The notes: generated by a model from the sequence alone, not told the origin. Shown: positions 48,016-57,422, counted from the stretch's first letter. The stretch is DNA of 64,000 nucleotides from Bradyrhizobium sp. Arg816 (GCF_029989365.1 NZ_JAPRAQ010000035.1:1-64000); one strand, 5' to 3'. Numbers and translations: made by a program.

Positions 48016-49143
48016 TTATGCCGCGTTCTTCTTGCGCATGCGGTCGATCAACTGGTCTTCCCAATAAGTGAGACTGCCGAGCCCGAGCGCCATGGCGTTG
48101 GCACGGCGGTAGTACATGTGACAGTCGAACTCCCAGGTGAATCCCATGCCGCCGTGAACCTGGATGTTGTTCTTGGCGCAGTGCTGGAACGCCTGCGTCG
48201 CGCTGATGCGCGCGGCGGCTGCGGCTTCCGGCAGCTCGCCCGCGTTGGTCGAAAGCGCCCAGGCGCCGTAATAGCTGTTGGAGCGCGCCAGCGTCGCCGA
48301 CACATACATGTCCGCGAGCATGTGCTTGACCGCCTGGAACGAGCCGATCTGGCGGCCGAAGGCGATGCGGTCGAGCGCGTAGTCGCGGCCCATCTCCAGC
48401 GCGCGGTCGGAGCCACCGACCTGCTCGAACGCGCACAGCACCGCGGCGCGGTCGAGCACCTGGGTCAAAATGCTCCAGCCTTCGCCGGTGGCGCCGAGCG
48501 GCTCCGCCTTGCAATCCCTGAACGTGATTTCGGCCTGCCCGCGGGTCGGATCGAGATTGGTCAAGCTCTTCACCTCGGCGCCGCCGGCCTTGAGGTCGAC
48601 CAGGAACAGCGAGACGTCACCGTCGCGGCCGCTCGATCCCGTGCGCGCGGCGACGACAGCGAAATCGGCGATCGCACCATCGGCGACCGGCTTCTTGACG
48701 CCGTTGAGCACGCCATTCGCGGCGGTCAGCTTGACGTTCTTCGGCGACGGATTGCCCTTGCCCTCGAACAGCGCCAGCGTGCCGATCGCCTCGCCCGAGG
48801 CAATCGCCGGCAGCCATTTCTTCTTCTGGGCATCGCTGCCCGCGATCAACAGCGCTTCAGCGGCAAGATACACGGTCGAGGAGAACGGCACCGGCGCGTT
48901 GGCCCGGCCCATCTCCTCCGCGATCACGCAAAGCTCGAGATGTCCCGCGCCCGCACCACCGAAATCCTCGGGGATTGCAACGCCCAGGAAGCCCATCTCG
49001 GCGAGGCCTTTCCAGAGCTCCTTGTCGTAGGGCGCCTTGCCGTCGAGCACGACGCGCACTGCCTTGGGCGAGCATTTTTCGGTGAGGAATTTGCGCGCCT
49101 GGTCGCGGAGCTGTTTCTGGTCGTCGGAGAAATCGAAGTTCAT
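48016..49143 (-). CDS. Acyl-CoA dehydrogenase family protein (small type)
   Basis: This 375-residue ACAD of the short type has the N-terminal block MNFDFSDDQKQLRDQARKFL, GVAIPEDFGGAGAG and a C-terminal QVHGGMGFTWEFDCHMYYRRA. The middle FAD block is less conserved (LALFEGKGNPSPKNVKLTA) than in the two large copies downstream, as seen in partner subunits of heteromeric ACADs. First gene of the three-ACAD unit, with a palindromic repeat upstream. Confidence 0.89.
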   Translation of the reverse strand: MNFDFSDDQKQLRDQARKFLTEKCSPKAVRVVLDGKAPYDKELWKGLAEMGFLGVAIPEDFGGAGAGHLELCVIAEEMGRANAPVPFSSTVYLAAEALLIAGSDAQKKKWLPAIASGEAIGTLALFEGKGNPSPKNVKLTAANGVLNGVKKPVADGAIADFAVVAARTGSSGRDGDVSLFLVDLKAGGAEVKSLTNLDPTRGQAEITFRDCKAEPLGATGEGWSILTQVLDRAAVLCAFEQVGGSDRALEMGRDYALDRIAFGRQIGSFQAVKHMLADMYVSATLARSNSYYGAWALSTNAGELPEAAAAARISATQAFQHCAKNNIQVHGGMGFTWEFDCHMYYRRANAMALGLGSLTYWEDQLIDRMRKKNAA

Positions 49144-49183
49144 GGCGGGCTACCTTTGTTTATTCGTTGTCATTTATTTGAGC

Positions 49184-49302
49184 CGTCATTCCGGGACGCG
49201 CGGAGCGCGAGCTACGATGCGCAATTGCGCATCTGAGAATCCATATCCACCAGCCGGGGTTATGGATTCCGGGCCTGGCCCTTCGGGCCATCCCGGAATG
49301 AC
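49184..49302. repeat. Interspersed palindromic repeat (GTCATTCCGGGACGCG type)
   Basis: GTCATTCCGGGACG and the inverted CATCCCGGAATGAC arms enclose GCAATTGCGCAT-type and GAATCCATA / TATGGATTC arms. Same family as 24351-24453; it separates the ACAD unit from the ligase gene. Confidence 0.82.
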
Positions 49303-49317
49303 GAGAGAGTTGCGCAT

Positions 49318-51189
49318 TCATCGCAGCACGATCACATCCTGATCCGGCTTATCCGCGTAGAGCCGCTCGACCAGCGCCGCACGGCGCTCTAAGCCGGCGC
49401 GCTGGTTGATGTAGCCCTTGTCGGTGAGCTCATTGCCATCAATGGAGGGCGGCTCGGCCATCAGCATCGCGCGCGCGATGGCGCGGCTGCTGGCGCCGCC
49501 ACATTCCGTGTTGTGTGTTTCCAGTCCGCGTTTGAAGCAGGCGATCACCTCAGGATGCTTCACGGCATCCTCGAAGCTCAGCTCGGGATTGCCGACCAGC
49601 TGGCGACACGCATGCAGATTGGGCCACGCCAGCAGACCGATCGAGCATTGATCCTGTCCCGCAACCAGCGCGTCATGCACCACCGGCGTCGCCGCCGCGA
49701 TCGCATCGGTACGCAGCGAGCCGACATGCACGAAGGTCCCGGTGGTGAGCTTGAAATCCTCGACGACTCGCCCGGCAAAGATGATGCCCTTCACCGGATC
49801 GGCATCGTCGACGAAGATGCCGGCATCGCCGATGCAGTAAAAACCTTCCTCGTCGAACATCTTCTTGGTCAGGTCCGGCTGGCCGAAATAGCCGGGCGTG
49901 ACGTTGACGCCGCGCAGGCGCAGCTCGTATTTCGCGCCGCACGGCACCATCTTCAATTCGACGCCGGGGAACGGCAGGCCGATCAGGCCGACGCGCTCGG
50001 TGTCCCAATAGGTGCCGGTCGAGGTCGGCGCCGTCTCGGTCGAGCCCCAGCCGGTGTAGAACACGATGCGCTCGCCGGTCGTCTTCACGGCGAGGGCCTG
50101 CATGCGCTCGTAGAGATCGTCAGGCAGCCGCGCGCCGCCATAGGCCATGATCGACAGGTTCTTGAAGAACGAGCGGCACAGCGCGTCGTCCTTCTCCATG
50201 GCGGCGGCGAGCGCGGCATAGCCGGCCGGCACGTTGGCGTAATAGGTCGGCGAGATCTCGCGCAGATTCCGCAGCGTCTCCTCGAACTGGCCCGGCATCG
50301 GCCGGCCGTCATCGATATAGAGCGTGCCGCCGTCGACCAGCACGGGGTGAAACGCCGCATTACCGCCCATGGTGTGGTTCCATGGCATCCAGTCCAGCAT
50401 GGTCGAGATCGGACCGCCGGGATCGCGCGGCCGCACCTGCATCATCATCGCCGCATTGGCGCACATCATCTCTTGCGTGTTGATGACCGCCTTGGGCATG
50501 CCGGTCGAGCCGGAGGTGAACAACAGCTTGCCGACGGTCTGCGGCGTGATCTTCGCGATCGAAGCGTCGACGTCGGCGGTCACGGACGTTGCCGCGAGCT
50601 CGGCAAAACTGACGCTCGTGATGCCGTCGCAGGGACGCGCGACGTGAACGACGGTGACGCCGGTGAGGTCGAGAGCGTTCAGCGCCTTCTCGAAGGTCGG
50701 GCCGTCCTGCACCATCACCGCGGCCGGCTTGATCAGGTCGAACAGATATTTCAGCTTGACGTGATCATGGCTCATCAAGGAGTAGGCCGGCGACACCGGA
50801 GCCGCCGGCGAGCGCGCCTGCATCGCGGCCTGCGTCATCAGCGCGTGCTCGATCGAGTTGCCGGAGAGAATGGTCACCGGACGCCCGTCGAGATTGAGAT
50901 TGAGCAGCGCCTGCGTCAGCGCATCCACGGTACGCTTGGCTTCGCCATAGGAGACCTTGCGCCATTCGCGGTTCGCTCCGCCGCGCTGCGCGAGCCAGAC
51001 GCGCTCGGGCGCTTGCCGCGCCCATTTCGCCAGCGAGGCCGGCAGATGCGTCTCGTAGGCTTGCAGCGGAATGCGCGACTTCAGCACCACCGTGCCGTCG
51101 CCACGGCGCTCGACGTCGATGTCGCGCGCGAGCCACTCGACCTTGCGAAAGGCGGGCTTCGTCATCACTGCCGCCGCACTTCCACTCAT
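49318..51189 (-). CDS. Feruloyl-CoA-synthase-like AMP-dependent ligase
   Basis: This 623-residue acyl/aryl-CoA ligase has KLLFTSGSTGMPKAVINTQEMMC (about 230), the block YTGWGSTETAPTS, and PFPGVELKMVPCGAKYELRLRGVNVTPGYFGQPDLT, the arrangement of feruloyl-CoA synthases. The N-terminal VERRGDGTVVLKSRIPL and LAKWARQAPERVWLAQR also fit that group. It would activate a phenylpropanoid or similar acid. ATG 51189 is preferred over an earlier in-frame start, which would overlap the hydratase gene. It lies 43 nt after the enoyl-CoA hydratase gene. Confidence 0.83.
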   Translation of the reverse strand: MSGSAAAVMTKPAFRKVEWLARDIDVERRGDGTVVLKSRIPLQAYETHLPASLAKWARQAPERVWLAQRGGANREWRKVSYGEAKRTVDALTQALLNLNLDGRPVTILSGNSIEHALMTQAAMQARSPAAPVSPAYSLMSHDHVKLKYLFDLIKPAAVMVQDGPTFEKALNALDLTGVTVVHVARPCDGITSVSFAELAATSVTADVDASIAKITPQTVGKLLFTSGSTGMPKAVINTQEMMCANAAMMMQVRPRDPGGPISTMLDWMPWNHTMGGNAAFHPVLVDGGTLYIDDGRPMPGQFEETLRNLREISPTYYANVPAGYAALAAAMEKDDALCRSFFKNLSIMAYGGARLPDDLYERMQALAVKTTGERIVFYTGWGSTETAPTSTGTYWDTERVGLIGLPFPGVELKMVPCGAKYELRLRGVNVTPGYFGQPDLTKKMFDEEGFYCIGDAGIFVDDADPVKGIIFAGRVVEDFKLTTGTFVHVGSLRTDAIAAATPVVHDALVAGQDQCSIGLLAWPNLHACRQLVGNPELSFEDAVKHPEVIACFKRGLETHNTECGGASSRAIARAMLMAEPPSIDGNELTDKGYINQRAGLERRAALVERLYADKPDQDVIVLR

Positions 51190-51232
51190 TTTGCGTCTCC
51201 CGGAATTATCGTCCTTTGCGGATCGTTCTCGT

Positions 51233-52039
51233 TCAGCGCCTGATATAGACAGGCTTTCGCTTCTCAAGGAAGGCCCTGATGCCTTCCGAAAATTCCTCGG
51301 AGCGGCTGCACAGGACCTGGTTGCGGTCCTCTATCGCGATCACGGTTTCCAGCGATCCCGCATCAACGCTCATGTTGAGACATTCTTTTGACAGGCGCAG
51401 TCCCACCGGCGAGGCCGTCATCATCGCATCGACATAGGGCGCAGCAGCAGCATCGAGATTGTCTTCATCGACGACCTCGGACACTAGCCCAACCGCGAGC
51501 GCACGCTCGGCGCCGATGAAACGCCCGGTCAGGATCAGCTCGGATGCGACGGAGACGCCGACGAGCCGCGGCAGAAAGTAGCTGGTGCCGATATCGCAGC
51601 CGCCAAGGCCGAGCTTGATGAAAGCACAGTTCATGCGCGCCGACTTCGTCGCGATGCGGATGTCGGAGGCAAGCGCCAGCGCAAACCCGCCGCCGGCCGC
51701 CGCGCCCTGCACCAGAGCGATGATCGGCTGCGGACAACGTCGCATCAACATCACGATGTCGGCGATGCGGCGCTGCGAGTCGAGCGATTCGGTGACGCCG
51801 GGCGGCTCCTGCTGCCCGGCGCGGCGGGCCATCGCCGCCTTGAGGTCGAGGCCGGCGCAAAAGTTCTTGCCGGCGCCGCGCAGCACGACGACGCGCGTGT
51901 CGCGGTTGCGCTGAAGGCCTTGGAAGTAAACGTTGAGCGCATCGATCAGCGCGGGATCGAGCGCGTTGAGGTTTTCAGGCCGATTGAGCGTCACCGTGTC
52001 GACGCCGTCGTTGTGCTCGATCAGCAGCGGTTGGGACAT
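51233..52039 (-). CDS. Enoyl-CoA hydratase/isomerase family protein
   Basis: This 268-residue crotonase-fold enzyme has oxyanion-hole segments GAGKNFCAGLDLKAAM (about 55-70) and VQGAAAGGGFALALASDIRIA (about 108-128), and the acid/base region GLGGCDIGTSYFLPRLVG. It would hydrate an enoyl-CoA, or cleave it retro-aldol-wise if it acts with the feruloyl-CoA-synthase-like enzyme, as in ferulate breakdown. ATG 52039 (MSQPLLIE) chosen; ATG 52054 is possible. Confidence 0.9.
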   Translation of the reverse strand: MSQPLLIEHNDGVDTVTLNRPENLNALDPALIDALNVYFQGLQRNRDTRVVVLRGAGKNFCAGLDLKAAMARRAGQQEPPGVTESLDSQRRIADIVMLMRRCPQPIIALVQGAAAGGGFALALASDIRIATKSARMNCAFIKLGLGGCDIGTSYFLPRLVGVSVASELILTGRFIGAERALAVGLVSEVVDEDNLDAAAAPYVDAMMTASPVGLRLSKECLNMSVDAGSLETVIAIEDRNQVLCSRSEEFSEGIRAFLEKRKPVYIRR

Positions 52040-52076
52040 GGGAGCGTCCTCCATGCGAGTCAGGCGCCGGTCTTTC

Positions 52077-52218
52077 ACCCTCCCCTGGAGGGGGAGGGTC
52101 GATCGCGCGCAGCGCGAGCGGGGTGGGGTGACGGTCTTTCCGCCCTGAACGCTGCCCGTGTGGAGAGATCACCCCACCCCGGCGCTTCGCGCCGACCCTC
52201 CCCCTCCAGGGGAGGGTA
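52077..52218. repeat. Interspersed palindromic repeat (CCCTCCCCTGGAGGGGGAGGG type)
   Basis: Arms ACCCTCCCCTGGAGGGGG and CCCCCTCCAGGGGAGGGT are inverted copies at the two ends, with inner GGGGTGGGGTGA / TCACCCCACCCC arms. The same element type occurs at 56.7 kb and, in variant form, at 0.1 kb. Confidence 0.85.
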
Positions 52219-52230
52219 AGTACGCAGCGC

Positions 52231-52989
52231 CTACCGCGGCGCCATGCGGATAGCGCCGTCGAGACGGATGGTCTCGCCGTTGAGCATCGCGTTCTCGACG
52301 ATGTGCACCGCGAGCGAGCCGTATTCCTTGGCATCGCCGAGGCGCGAGGGATGCGGCACCTGGGCCCCTAAGCTCTTGCGTGCCTCTTCGTTCAGACCCA
52401 TCAGCAACGGCGTGAAGAACAGGCCGGGCGCGATGGTGTTGACGCGGATCTTCTGGCTGGCGAGGTCGCGCGCAGCCGGCAGCGTCAGGCCGACAACGCC
52501 GCCCTTCGAGGCCGAGTACGCGATCTGGCCGATCTGGCCTTCGTAAGCAGCGACCGAAGCCGTGTTGATGATGACGCCGCGCTCTTCGCCGACCGGCTCG
52601 ATCGTGACGAGGCGCTCGGCGAACAGACGCAGGCAGTTGAAGGTGCCGATCAGATTGACGTTGATGATGCGCGCGAATTTTTCCAGCGGATAGACGCCGT
52701 CGCGGCCGACGATGCGCTGCGAGCCGCCGATGCCGGCGCAGTTCATCAGCACGCGCGCGACGCCGTGCGCGGCTTCCGCCTTCGCGATCGCAGCCTTGAT
52801 CTGCTCTTCGCTGGTGACGTCGGCATGGAGCGCGACGCCTTTCACCTCGGCGGCGACCTTCTCGGCGTTGTCCTTGTTCTGGTCGATCACACCGATCCTG
52901 GCGCCCTTGGCCGCCATGGCGCGGGCGGTGGCCTCACCGAGGCCCGAACCACCGCCGGTGATGAGAACGGCTACGTCTTTCAACTCCAT
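52231..52989 (-). CDS. SDR oxidoreductase, 3-hydroxyacyl-CoA dehydrogenase type II-like
   Basis: This 252-residue classical SDR has the NAD loop TGGGSGLGEATA (about 11-22), NCAGIGG, catalytic YSASKGG, and a C-terminal GETIRLDGAIRM. The long match to HSD17B10-like hydroxyacyl-CoA dehydrogenases (insertion around GVYPLEKFARIINVNLIGTFN) suggests the 3-hydroxyacyl-CoA to 3-oxoacyl-CoA step of a beta-oxidation route. It lies upstream of the hydratase and ligase genes on the same strand. Confidence 0.88.
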   Translation of the reverse strand: MELKDVAVLITGGGSGLGEATARAMAAKGARIGVIDQNKDNAEKVAAEVKGVALHADVTSEEQIKAAIAKAEAAHGVARVLMNCAGIGGSQRIVGRDGVYPLEKFARIINVNLIGTFNCLRLFAERLVTIEPVGEERGVIINTASVAAYEGQIGQIAYSASKGGVVGLTLPAARDLASQKIRVNTIAPGLFFTPLLMGLNEEARKSLGAQVPHPSRLGDAKEYGSLAVHIVENAMLNGETIRLDGAIRMAPR

Positions 52990-53056
52990 CGTAAGCTACC
53001 TTTCCTCTGCCTTTTCCTTGGGCGTTTCTTCTCTAGACTTGAGCGTGATGGCGAGA

Positions 53057-53716
53057 TTATCCGGCCGCGACAGCTTCCCCGGCTTGCGTGAGGATGCCGC
53101 CGCAGATCAGCGTTTCCATGTGCTTGATGTATTGCCGGCAGACGTCGTCGGTGACCGGGCCGACGCCGGTCGCGCGAGACATCGCGTGCCGGCCAAAGAA
53201 CAGGTGATCGCAGGCGCCGATCAGGCTGGTGTAGAACAGCACCGGATCGGTCGCGCGGAACTCGCCGCGGCTGACGCCCTCAGTGAGCAGGCGCCGGTGG
53301 AAGTCCAGCAGCGGCGCCACGAAGAACTTTGAGACTTCGTCGGCAGAGCCGGCAACGCTCTCATGCAGCAGATAGTGGATCAGCCGGTTCATGTAGGGGA
53401 ACCGGTAATAGGCCCGGATAATGCCGGCGATGTGCAGCTTCAGCTTCGCCGTCGATGTGATCGGTTGCGCCAGCAGATATTCGAGATTTGACATCTCGGT
53501 CGCGGCATCGCGCGCGAGCAGCGCCAGCAAGAGGCCATCCTTGTTGCCGAAATGATATTTGACCAGCGCGGCATTGGCGCCCGACTTCTGGGCGATGTCG
53601 GAGAGCGAGATCTCGATCGACGAGCGTTCGATCATCAGCTCGCTCGCGGCCACGAGCAATTTCTCTGCCGTGGAATTCTTTCCGCTCGGGAGCCTGTTCG
53701 GTACGCTGGTAGTCAC
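53057..53716 (-). CDS. TetR family transcriptional regulator
   Basis: This 219-residue repressor has an N-terminal HTH (about 15-60: TAEKLLVAASELMIERSSIEISLSDIAQKSGANAALVKYHFGNKDGLLLALL) and a ligand domain. It is divergent from the thiolase gene and is the likely controller of the acyl-CoA gene cluster on both sides; the 20-bp near-palindrome at 53781-53800 is the likely operator. The effector is probably an acyl-CoA or free acid, which is inferred. Confidence 0.9.
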   Translation of the reverse strand: MTTSVPNRLPSGKNSTAEKLLVAASELMIERSSIEISLSDIAQKSGANAALVKYHFGNKDGLLLALLARDAATEMSNLEYLLAQPITSTAKLKLHIAGIIRAYYRFPYMNRLIHYLLHESVAGSADEVSKFFVAPLLDFHRRLLTEGVSRGEFRATDPVLFYTSLIGACDHLFFGRHAMSRATGVGPVTDDVCRQYIKHMETLICGGILTQAGEAVAAG

Positions 53717-53780
53717 GGAGTTCCCTGTTCTCGCCGCTTGAAGCGGCCGGAGATAAGCCGAACCAGCGCCTCATCACAAG

Positions 53781-53800
53781 AGTTAATTGATCGATTGACT
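53781..53800. promoter_or_regulatory. Putative TetR operator
   Basis: The 20-bp AGTTAATTGATCGATTGACT is an imperfect palindrome, 16 of 20 positions symmetric, with half-sites AGTYAATYGAT. It lies 64 bp upstream of the TetR gene start and 72 bp upstream of the divergent thiolase start. Confidence 0.5.
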
Positions 53801-53872
53801 AAACGATGTCGCGCCCATTAAATCCGCGCCGACAATCCAACTCGATAAAAAACAATCCAGGGAGAGACCGAC

Positions 53873-55045
53873 ATGGCCGAGGCTTATATCGTCGCCGCTG
53901 CGCGTACCGCGGGCGGGCGCAAGGGGGGCCGCCTCGCCGGCTGGCATCCGGCCGATCTCGCCGCCAAGGTGCTGGACGAGCTGGTCGATCGCACCAAGGT
54001 CGATCCCGCCCTGGTCGAGGACGTGATCATGGGCTGCGTCATGCAGGTCGGTGAGCAGTCCAACAACGTCGCCCGCAACGCGATCATGGCCTCGAAGCTG
54101 CCGGAGAGCGTTCCGGGCACTTCGATCGACCGCCAGTGCGGCTCGTCGCAGCAGGCGCTGCACTTCGCCGCGCAGGCCGCGATGTCCGGCACGATGGACG
54201 TGGTGATCGCCGCCGGCGTGGAATCGATGACGCGCGTACCGATGGGCCTGTCCTCGCAGCTTCCGGCCAAGAACGGCTTTGGCAATTACAAGAGCCCGGG
54301 CATCGAGCACAAATATCCGAACATCGTGTTCAGCCAGTTCACCGGCGCCGAGATGATGGCCGAGAAGTACGGCCTGTCGAAGGACGATCTCGACGAATAT
54401 TCCTACAACAGCCATCAGCGCGCGATCGCGGCGACGCAAGCCGGCCACTTCAAGAAGGAGATCGTGCCGCTCGAGATCACCCGCTCCGACGGCAGCAAGG
54501 ACACCCACCACATCGACGAGGGCATCCGCTTCGATGCCACGCTCGACGGCATCAAGGGCGTCAAGCTGATCGCCGAGAACGGCAAGCTCACGGCGGCCAG
54601 CGCCAGCCAGATCTGCGACGGCGCTTCCGGCGTGATGGTCGTGAACGAGCGCGGCCTGAAGCAGCTCGGCCTCACGCCGCTGGCGCGCATCCACCACATG
54701 ACCATGACCGGCGGCGATCCCGTCATCATGCTGGACGCACCGTTGCACGCCACCAAGCGCGCACTGGAGAAGGCCGGCATGAAGGTCGACGACATCGACC
54801 TGTTCGAGGTCAACGAGGCCTTCGCCTCGGTGCCGACCGGCTGGCTCAAGACCACCGGCGCCGATCCGTCCCGCCTGAACGTCAATGGCGGCGCCATCGC
54901 ACTCGGCCATCCGCTCGGCGGCTCCGGCACCAAGCTGATGACCACGCTGGTCCACGCCCTGCACCAGCGCGGCAAGCGCTACGGCCTGCAGACCATGTGC
55001 GAAGGCGGCGGCATGGCCAACGTGACGATCGTCGAACGGCTGTAA
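53873..55045 (+). CDS. Acetyl-CoA C-acyltransferase (thiolase)
   Basis: This 390-residue thiolase has nucleophile C89 in DRQCGSSQQAL, the catalytic His in GGAIALGHPLGGSG, and the second active-site Cys in MCEGGGMANVTIVERL. The length and C-terminal motif are typical. It cleaves 3-oxoacyl-CoA in the degradative direction. It is the first gene of the rightward unit with an acyl-CoA ligase 118 nt downstream. Confidence 0.94.
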   Translation: MAEAYIVAAARTAGGRKGGRLAGWHPADLAAKVLDELVDRTKVDPALVEDVIMGCVMQVGEQSNNVARNAIMASKLPESVPGTSIDRQCGSSQQALHFAAQAAMSGTMDVVIAAGVESMTRVPMGLSSQLPAKNGFGNYKSPGIEHKYPNIVFSQFTGAEMMAEKYGLSKDDLDEYSYNSHQRAIAATQAGHFKKEIVPLEITRSDGSKDTHHIDEGIRFDATLDGIKGVKLIAENGKLTAASASQICDGASGVMVVNERGLKQLGLTPLARIHHMTMTGGDPVIMLDAPLHATKRALEKAGMKVDDIDLFEVNEAFASVPTGWLKTTGADPSRLNVNGGAIALGHPLGGSGTKLMTTLVHALHQRGKRYGLQTMCEGGGMANVTIVERL

Positions 55046-55059
55046 GAAAAGACAAAAAC

Positions 55060-55147
55060 GAATAGTGGGTGGCGAGTAGCGAATGGTGAGTAGGCGAAGA
55101 GCGGTTTGCCTTCTTCCCTATTTGCCATTCGCCACTCGCCATTCGCG
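55060..55147. repeat. Short interspersed inverted repeat (GGCGAGTAGCGAATGG type)
   Basis: GGTGGCGAGTAGCGAATGG and CCATTCGCCACTCGCCATTCGC are partly inverted, giving an imperfect hairpin in the gap between the thiolase and ligase genes. Confidence 0.55.
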
Positions 55148-55162
55148 TTTTGAGGAAACGCC

Positions 55163-56707
55163 ATGACCCATCCGTCCGTCTACGCGAAGACCACGCCCGA
55201 CAAGATCGCCTACCAGATGGCCGGGACCGGCAAGGCGATCACCTATCGCGAGCTCGACGAGCTCTCGAACCAGGGCGCAAACCTGTTCCGCTCGCTCGGC
55301 CTGAAGGCCGGCGACCACATCGCGCTCTTGATGGAAAACCGTCTCGCGTTCATGGAGATCTGCTGGGCGGCGCAACGCAGCGGGCTCTATTACACCGCGA
55401 TCAGCCGTTATCTGAAGCAGGACGAGATCGACTACATCATCGGCGATTGCGGCGCCAAGGTCGTGATCACCACGCCGAAATGCGCCGACCAGATCAAGGC
55501 CCTGATCAAGGGCGCGCCCGGCGAGCCGATCTTCTACATGGTCGACGAGCCGCAAGCCGGCTTCCGCTCTTACGACAAGGAAGCGTCCGCACAGCCGGCG
55601 ACGCCTGTCCCGGACGAGGTCGCCGGCTACGACATGCTGTATTCGTCGGGCACCACCGGCCGGCCCAAGGGCATCAAGAAGGCGTTCGAGGGCAACAAGA
55701 TCGACTTGCCGAACGCCTTCCTGCGCGTGCTTTGCGCCGACATGTGCGGCATGAATGCGGAGAGCACCTACCTCTCGCCGGCGCCGCTCTATCACGCGGC
55801 CCCGTTGCGCTTCAACATGATGGCGATCGTGCTGGGCGGCACCTCCATCATCATGGAGCACTTTGACGCCGAGGATTTTCTCAAGCTGGTCGAAAAGTAC
55901 AAAGTGACCCAATCACAGCTCGTACCGACCATGTTCGTGCGCATGCTGAAGCTGCCCGACGAGGTCCGCGCCCAGTACAACGTCTCGACGCTGAAAGGCG
56001 CGATCCACGCCGCAGCTCCATGCCCGGTCGACGTCAAGGCAAAAATGATCGATTGGTGGGGGCCGATCCTGATCGAGTATTACGCGGGTTCGGAAGGCAA
56101 CGGCGTCACCGTCTGCAATTCGCAGCAATGGCTGGAGCATCGCGGCAGCGTCGGCCGCGCCGTGGTCGGCAAGATCAAGATCCTGGACGAGAACGACGAG
56201 GAGCAGCCGGTGGGCGAGATCGGCACGGTCTATTTCGCCGATGCGCCTGTTTTCACCTATCACAATGATCCCGAGAAGACGAAGAAGGCCTACAACGCGA
56301 AGGGCTGGTCGACGCTCGGGGACGTCGGCTATCTCGACAAGGACGGCTTCCTGTTCCTCACCGACCGCAAGTCCTACATGATCATCTCCGGCGGGGTGAA
56401 CATCTACCCGCAGGAGACCGAGGACGTTCTCATCACCCACCCCGAGATCGCCGACGTCGCCGTGTTCGGCGTGCCGAACGAAGAGATGGGCGAAGAGGTG
56501 AAGGCGGTGGTGCAGCCGCACGACATGAGCCGCGCCGGCAAGGCGCTCGAGGCCGACCTGATCGCCTACTGCAAGACACGTCTCTCGGCGATCAAGTGCC
56601 CGCGCTCGATCGATTTCGAAGCCGAGCTGCCGCGCACGCCGACGGGCAAGCTGGTGAAGCGGCATCTGCGCGACAAGTATTGGCCGAAGACGGCGGCGAA
56701 GATCTAG
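55163..56707 (+). CDS. Acyl-CoA synthetase (AMP-dependent ligase)
   Basis: This 514-residue class I ligase has MLYSSGTTGRPKGIKKAFEG (about 157-176), YYAGSEGNG, the motif GWSTLGDVGYLDKDGFLFLTDRKSYMIISGGVNIYPQE and the C-terminal catalytic lysine in LPRTPTGKLVKRHL. It would activate a fatty or aromatic acid to its CoA thioester, supplying the beta-oxidation enzymes of the cluster. A second ligase in the same cluster suggests different substrates. Confidence 0.92.
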   Translation: MTHPSVYAKTTPDKIAYQMAGTGKAITYRELDELSNQGANLFRSLGLKAGDHIALLMENRLAFMEICWAAQRSGLYYTAISRYLKQDEIDYIIGDCGAKVVITTPKCADQIKALIKGAPGEPIFYMVDEPQAGFRSYDKEASAQPATPVPDEVAGYDMLYSSGTTGRPKGIKKAFEGNKIDLPNAFLRVLCADMCGMNAESTYLSPAPLYHAAPLRFNMMAIVLGGTSIIMEHFDAEDFLKLVEKYKVTQSQLVPTMFVRMLKLPDEVRAQYNVSTLKGAIHAAAPCPVDVKAKMIDWWGPILIEYYAGSEGNGVTVCNSQQWLEHRGSVGRAVVGKIKILDENDEEQPVGEIGTVYFADAPVFTYHNDPEKTKKAYNAKGWSTLGDVGYLDKDGFLFLTDRKSYMIISGGVNIYPQETEDVLITHPEIADVAVFGVPNEEMGEEVKAVVQPHDMSRAGKALEADLIAYCKTRLSAIKCPRSIDFEAELPRTPTGKLVKRHLRDKYWPKTAAKI

Positions 56708-56716
56708 CCACTTGCT

Positions 56717-56870
56717 TACCCTCCCCTGGAGGGGGAGGGTCGGCGCGAAGCGACGGGGTGGGTGATCTCTCCACTCGGGCACTGTTCAACTCGGAGAGAC
56801 TGTCACCCCGCCCCGCTGCGCATTCCGCTTCGCTGCATGCGCATCGACCCTCCCCCTCCAGGGGAGAGTA
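56717..56870. repeat. Interspersed palindromic repeat (CCCTCCCCTGGAGGGGGAGGG type)
   Basis: Same element class as 52077-52218: outer arms TACCCTCCCCTGGAGGGGG and CCCCCTCCAGGGGAGAGTA, inner GGGGTGGGTGA / TCACCCCGCCCC arms. It lies between the ligase gene and the convergent ogt-like gene. Confidence 0.85.
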
Positions 56871-56879
56871 AAGCGGAGA

Positions 56880-57422
56880 TCAATCAAACAAGCTCGGCGT
56901 GTGGTTCACCAGCGCGCCTTCGATCTCGAGCATTTTCAGCTTCGTCACCACGCCGCCATTCGCCGAGAAGCCGCCGGGCTTGTTGCCGGCAGCCAGCACG
57001 CGATGGCAGGGCACGACGATCGGGCACGGGTTGCGGCCGAGCGCCTGACCGACATCGCGCGACAGCTGAACGCCGCCGAGCTGCTTGGCGATGTCGCCAT
57101 AGGTGATGGTCTTGCCGGGCGGGATGGCGCGGGCGATCTCGTAGACGCCGCGGTTGAAGTCGGGCACGCCGTCGAGGTCGAGCGGGATATCGGTGAGATC
57201 GTCAGGCTCGCCCGCGAGCAGTTTTGTGATGCGGCCGATCGCCTCTCGCACCTCGGCGGTCGGTTCGGCCTCGGTGGCGTCGGCGTGGCGCTGGCTGATG
57301 CGGGTGCGGATCTTCTCCTCGCCGCCCATCGGGAGCTGCGTGCCGTTGATACCACGCGGGCCCCAGGCGATCGCGCAGAGGCCGATCCTGGTGTCGAACA
57401 GGGCAAAATGCTGGTCGGTCAT
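56880..57422 (-). CDS. ogt: Methylated-DNA-[protein]-cysteine S-methyltransferase (Ogt type)
   Basis: This 180-residue suicidal repair protein transfers the methyl from O6-methylguanine to C139 in IVVPCHRVLAAG. The upstream helix-turn-helix block (KTITYGDIAKQLGGVQLSRDVGQALGRNPCPI) is also typical. ATG 57422 is chosen because the frame upstream runs through the divergent promoter region. Lacks the Ada regulatory domain, so it is the Ogt rather than the Ada form. Confidence 0.93.
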   Translation of the reverse strand: MTDQHFALFDTRIGLCAIAWGPRGINGTQLPMGGEEKIRTRISQRHADATEAEPTAEVREAIGRITKLLAGEPDDLTDIPLDLDGVPDFNRGVYEIARAIPPGKTITYGDIAKQLGGVQLSRDVGQALGRNPCPIVVPCHRVLAAGNKPGGFSANGGVVTKLKMLEIEGALVNHTPSLFD

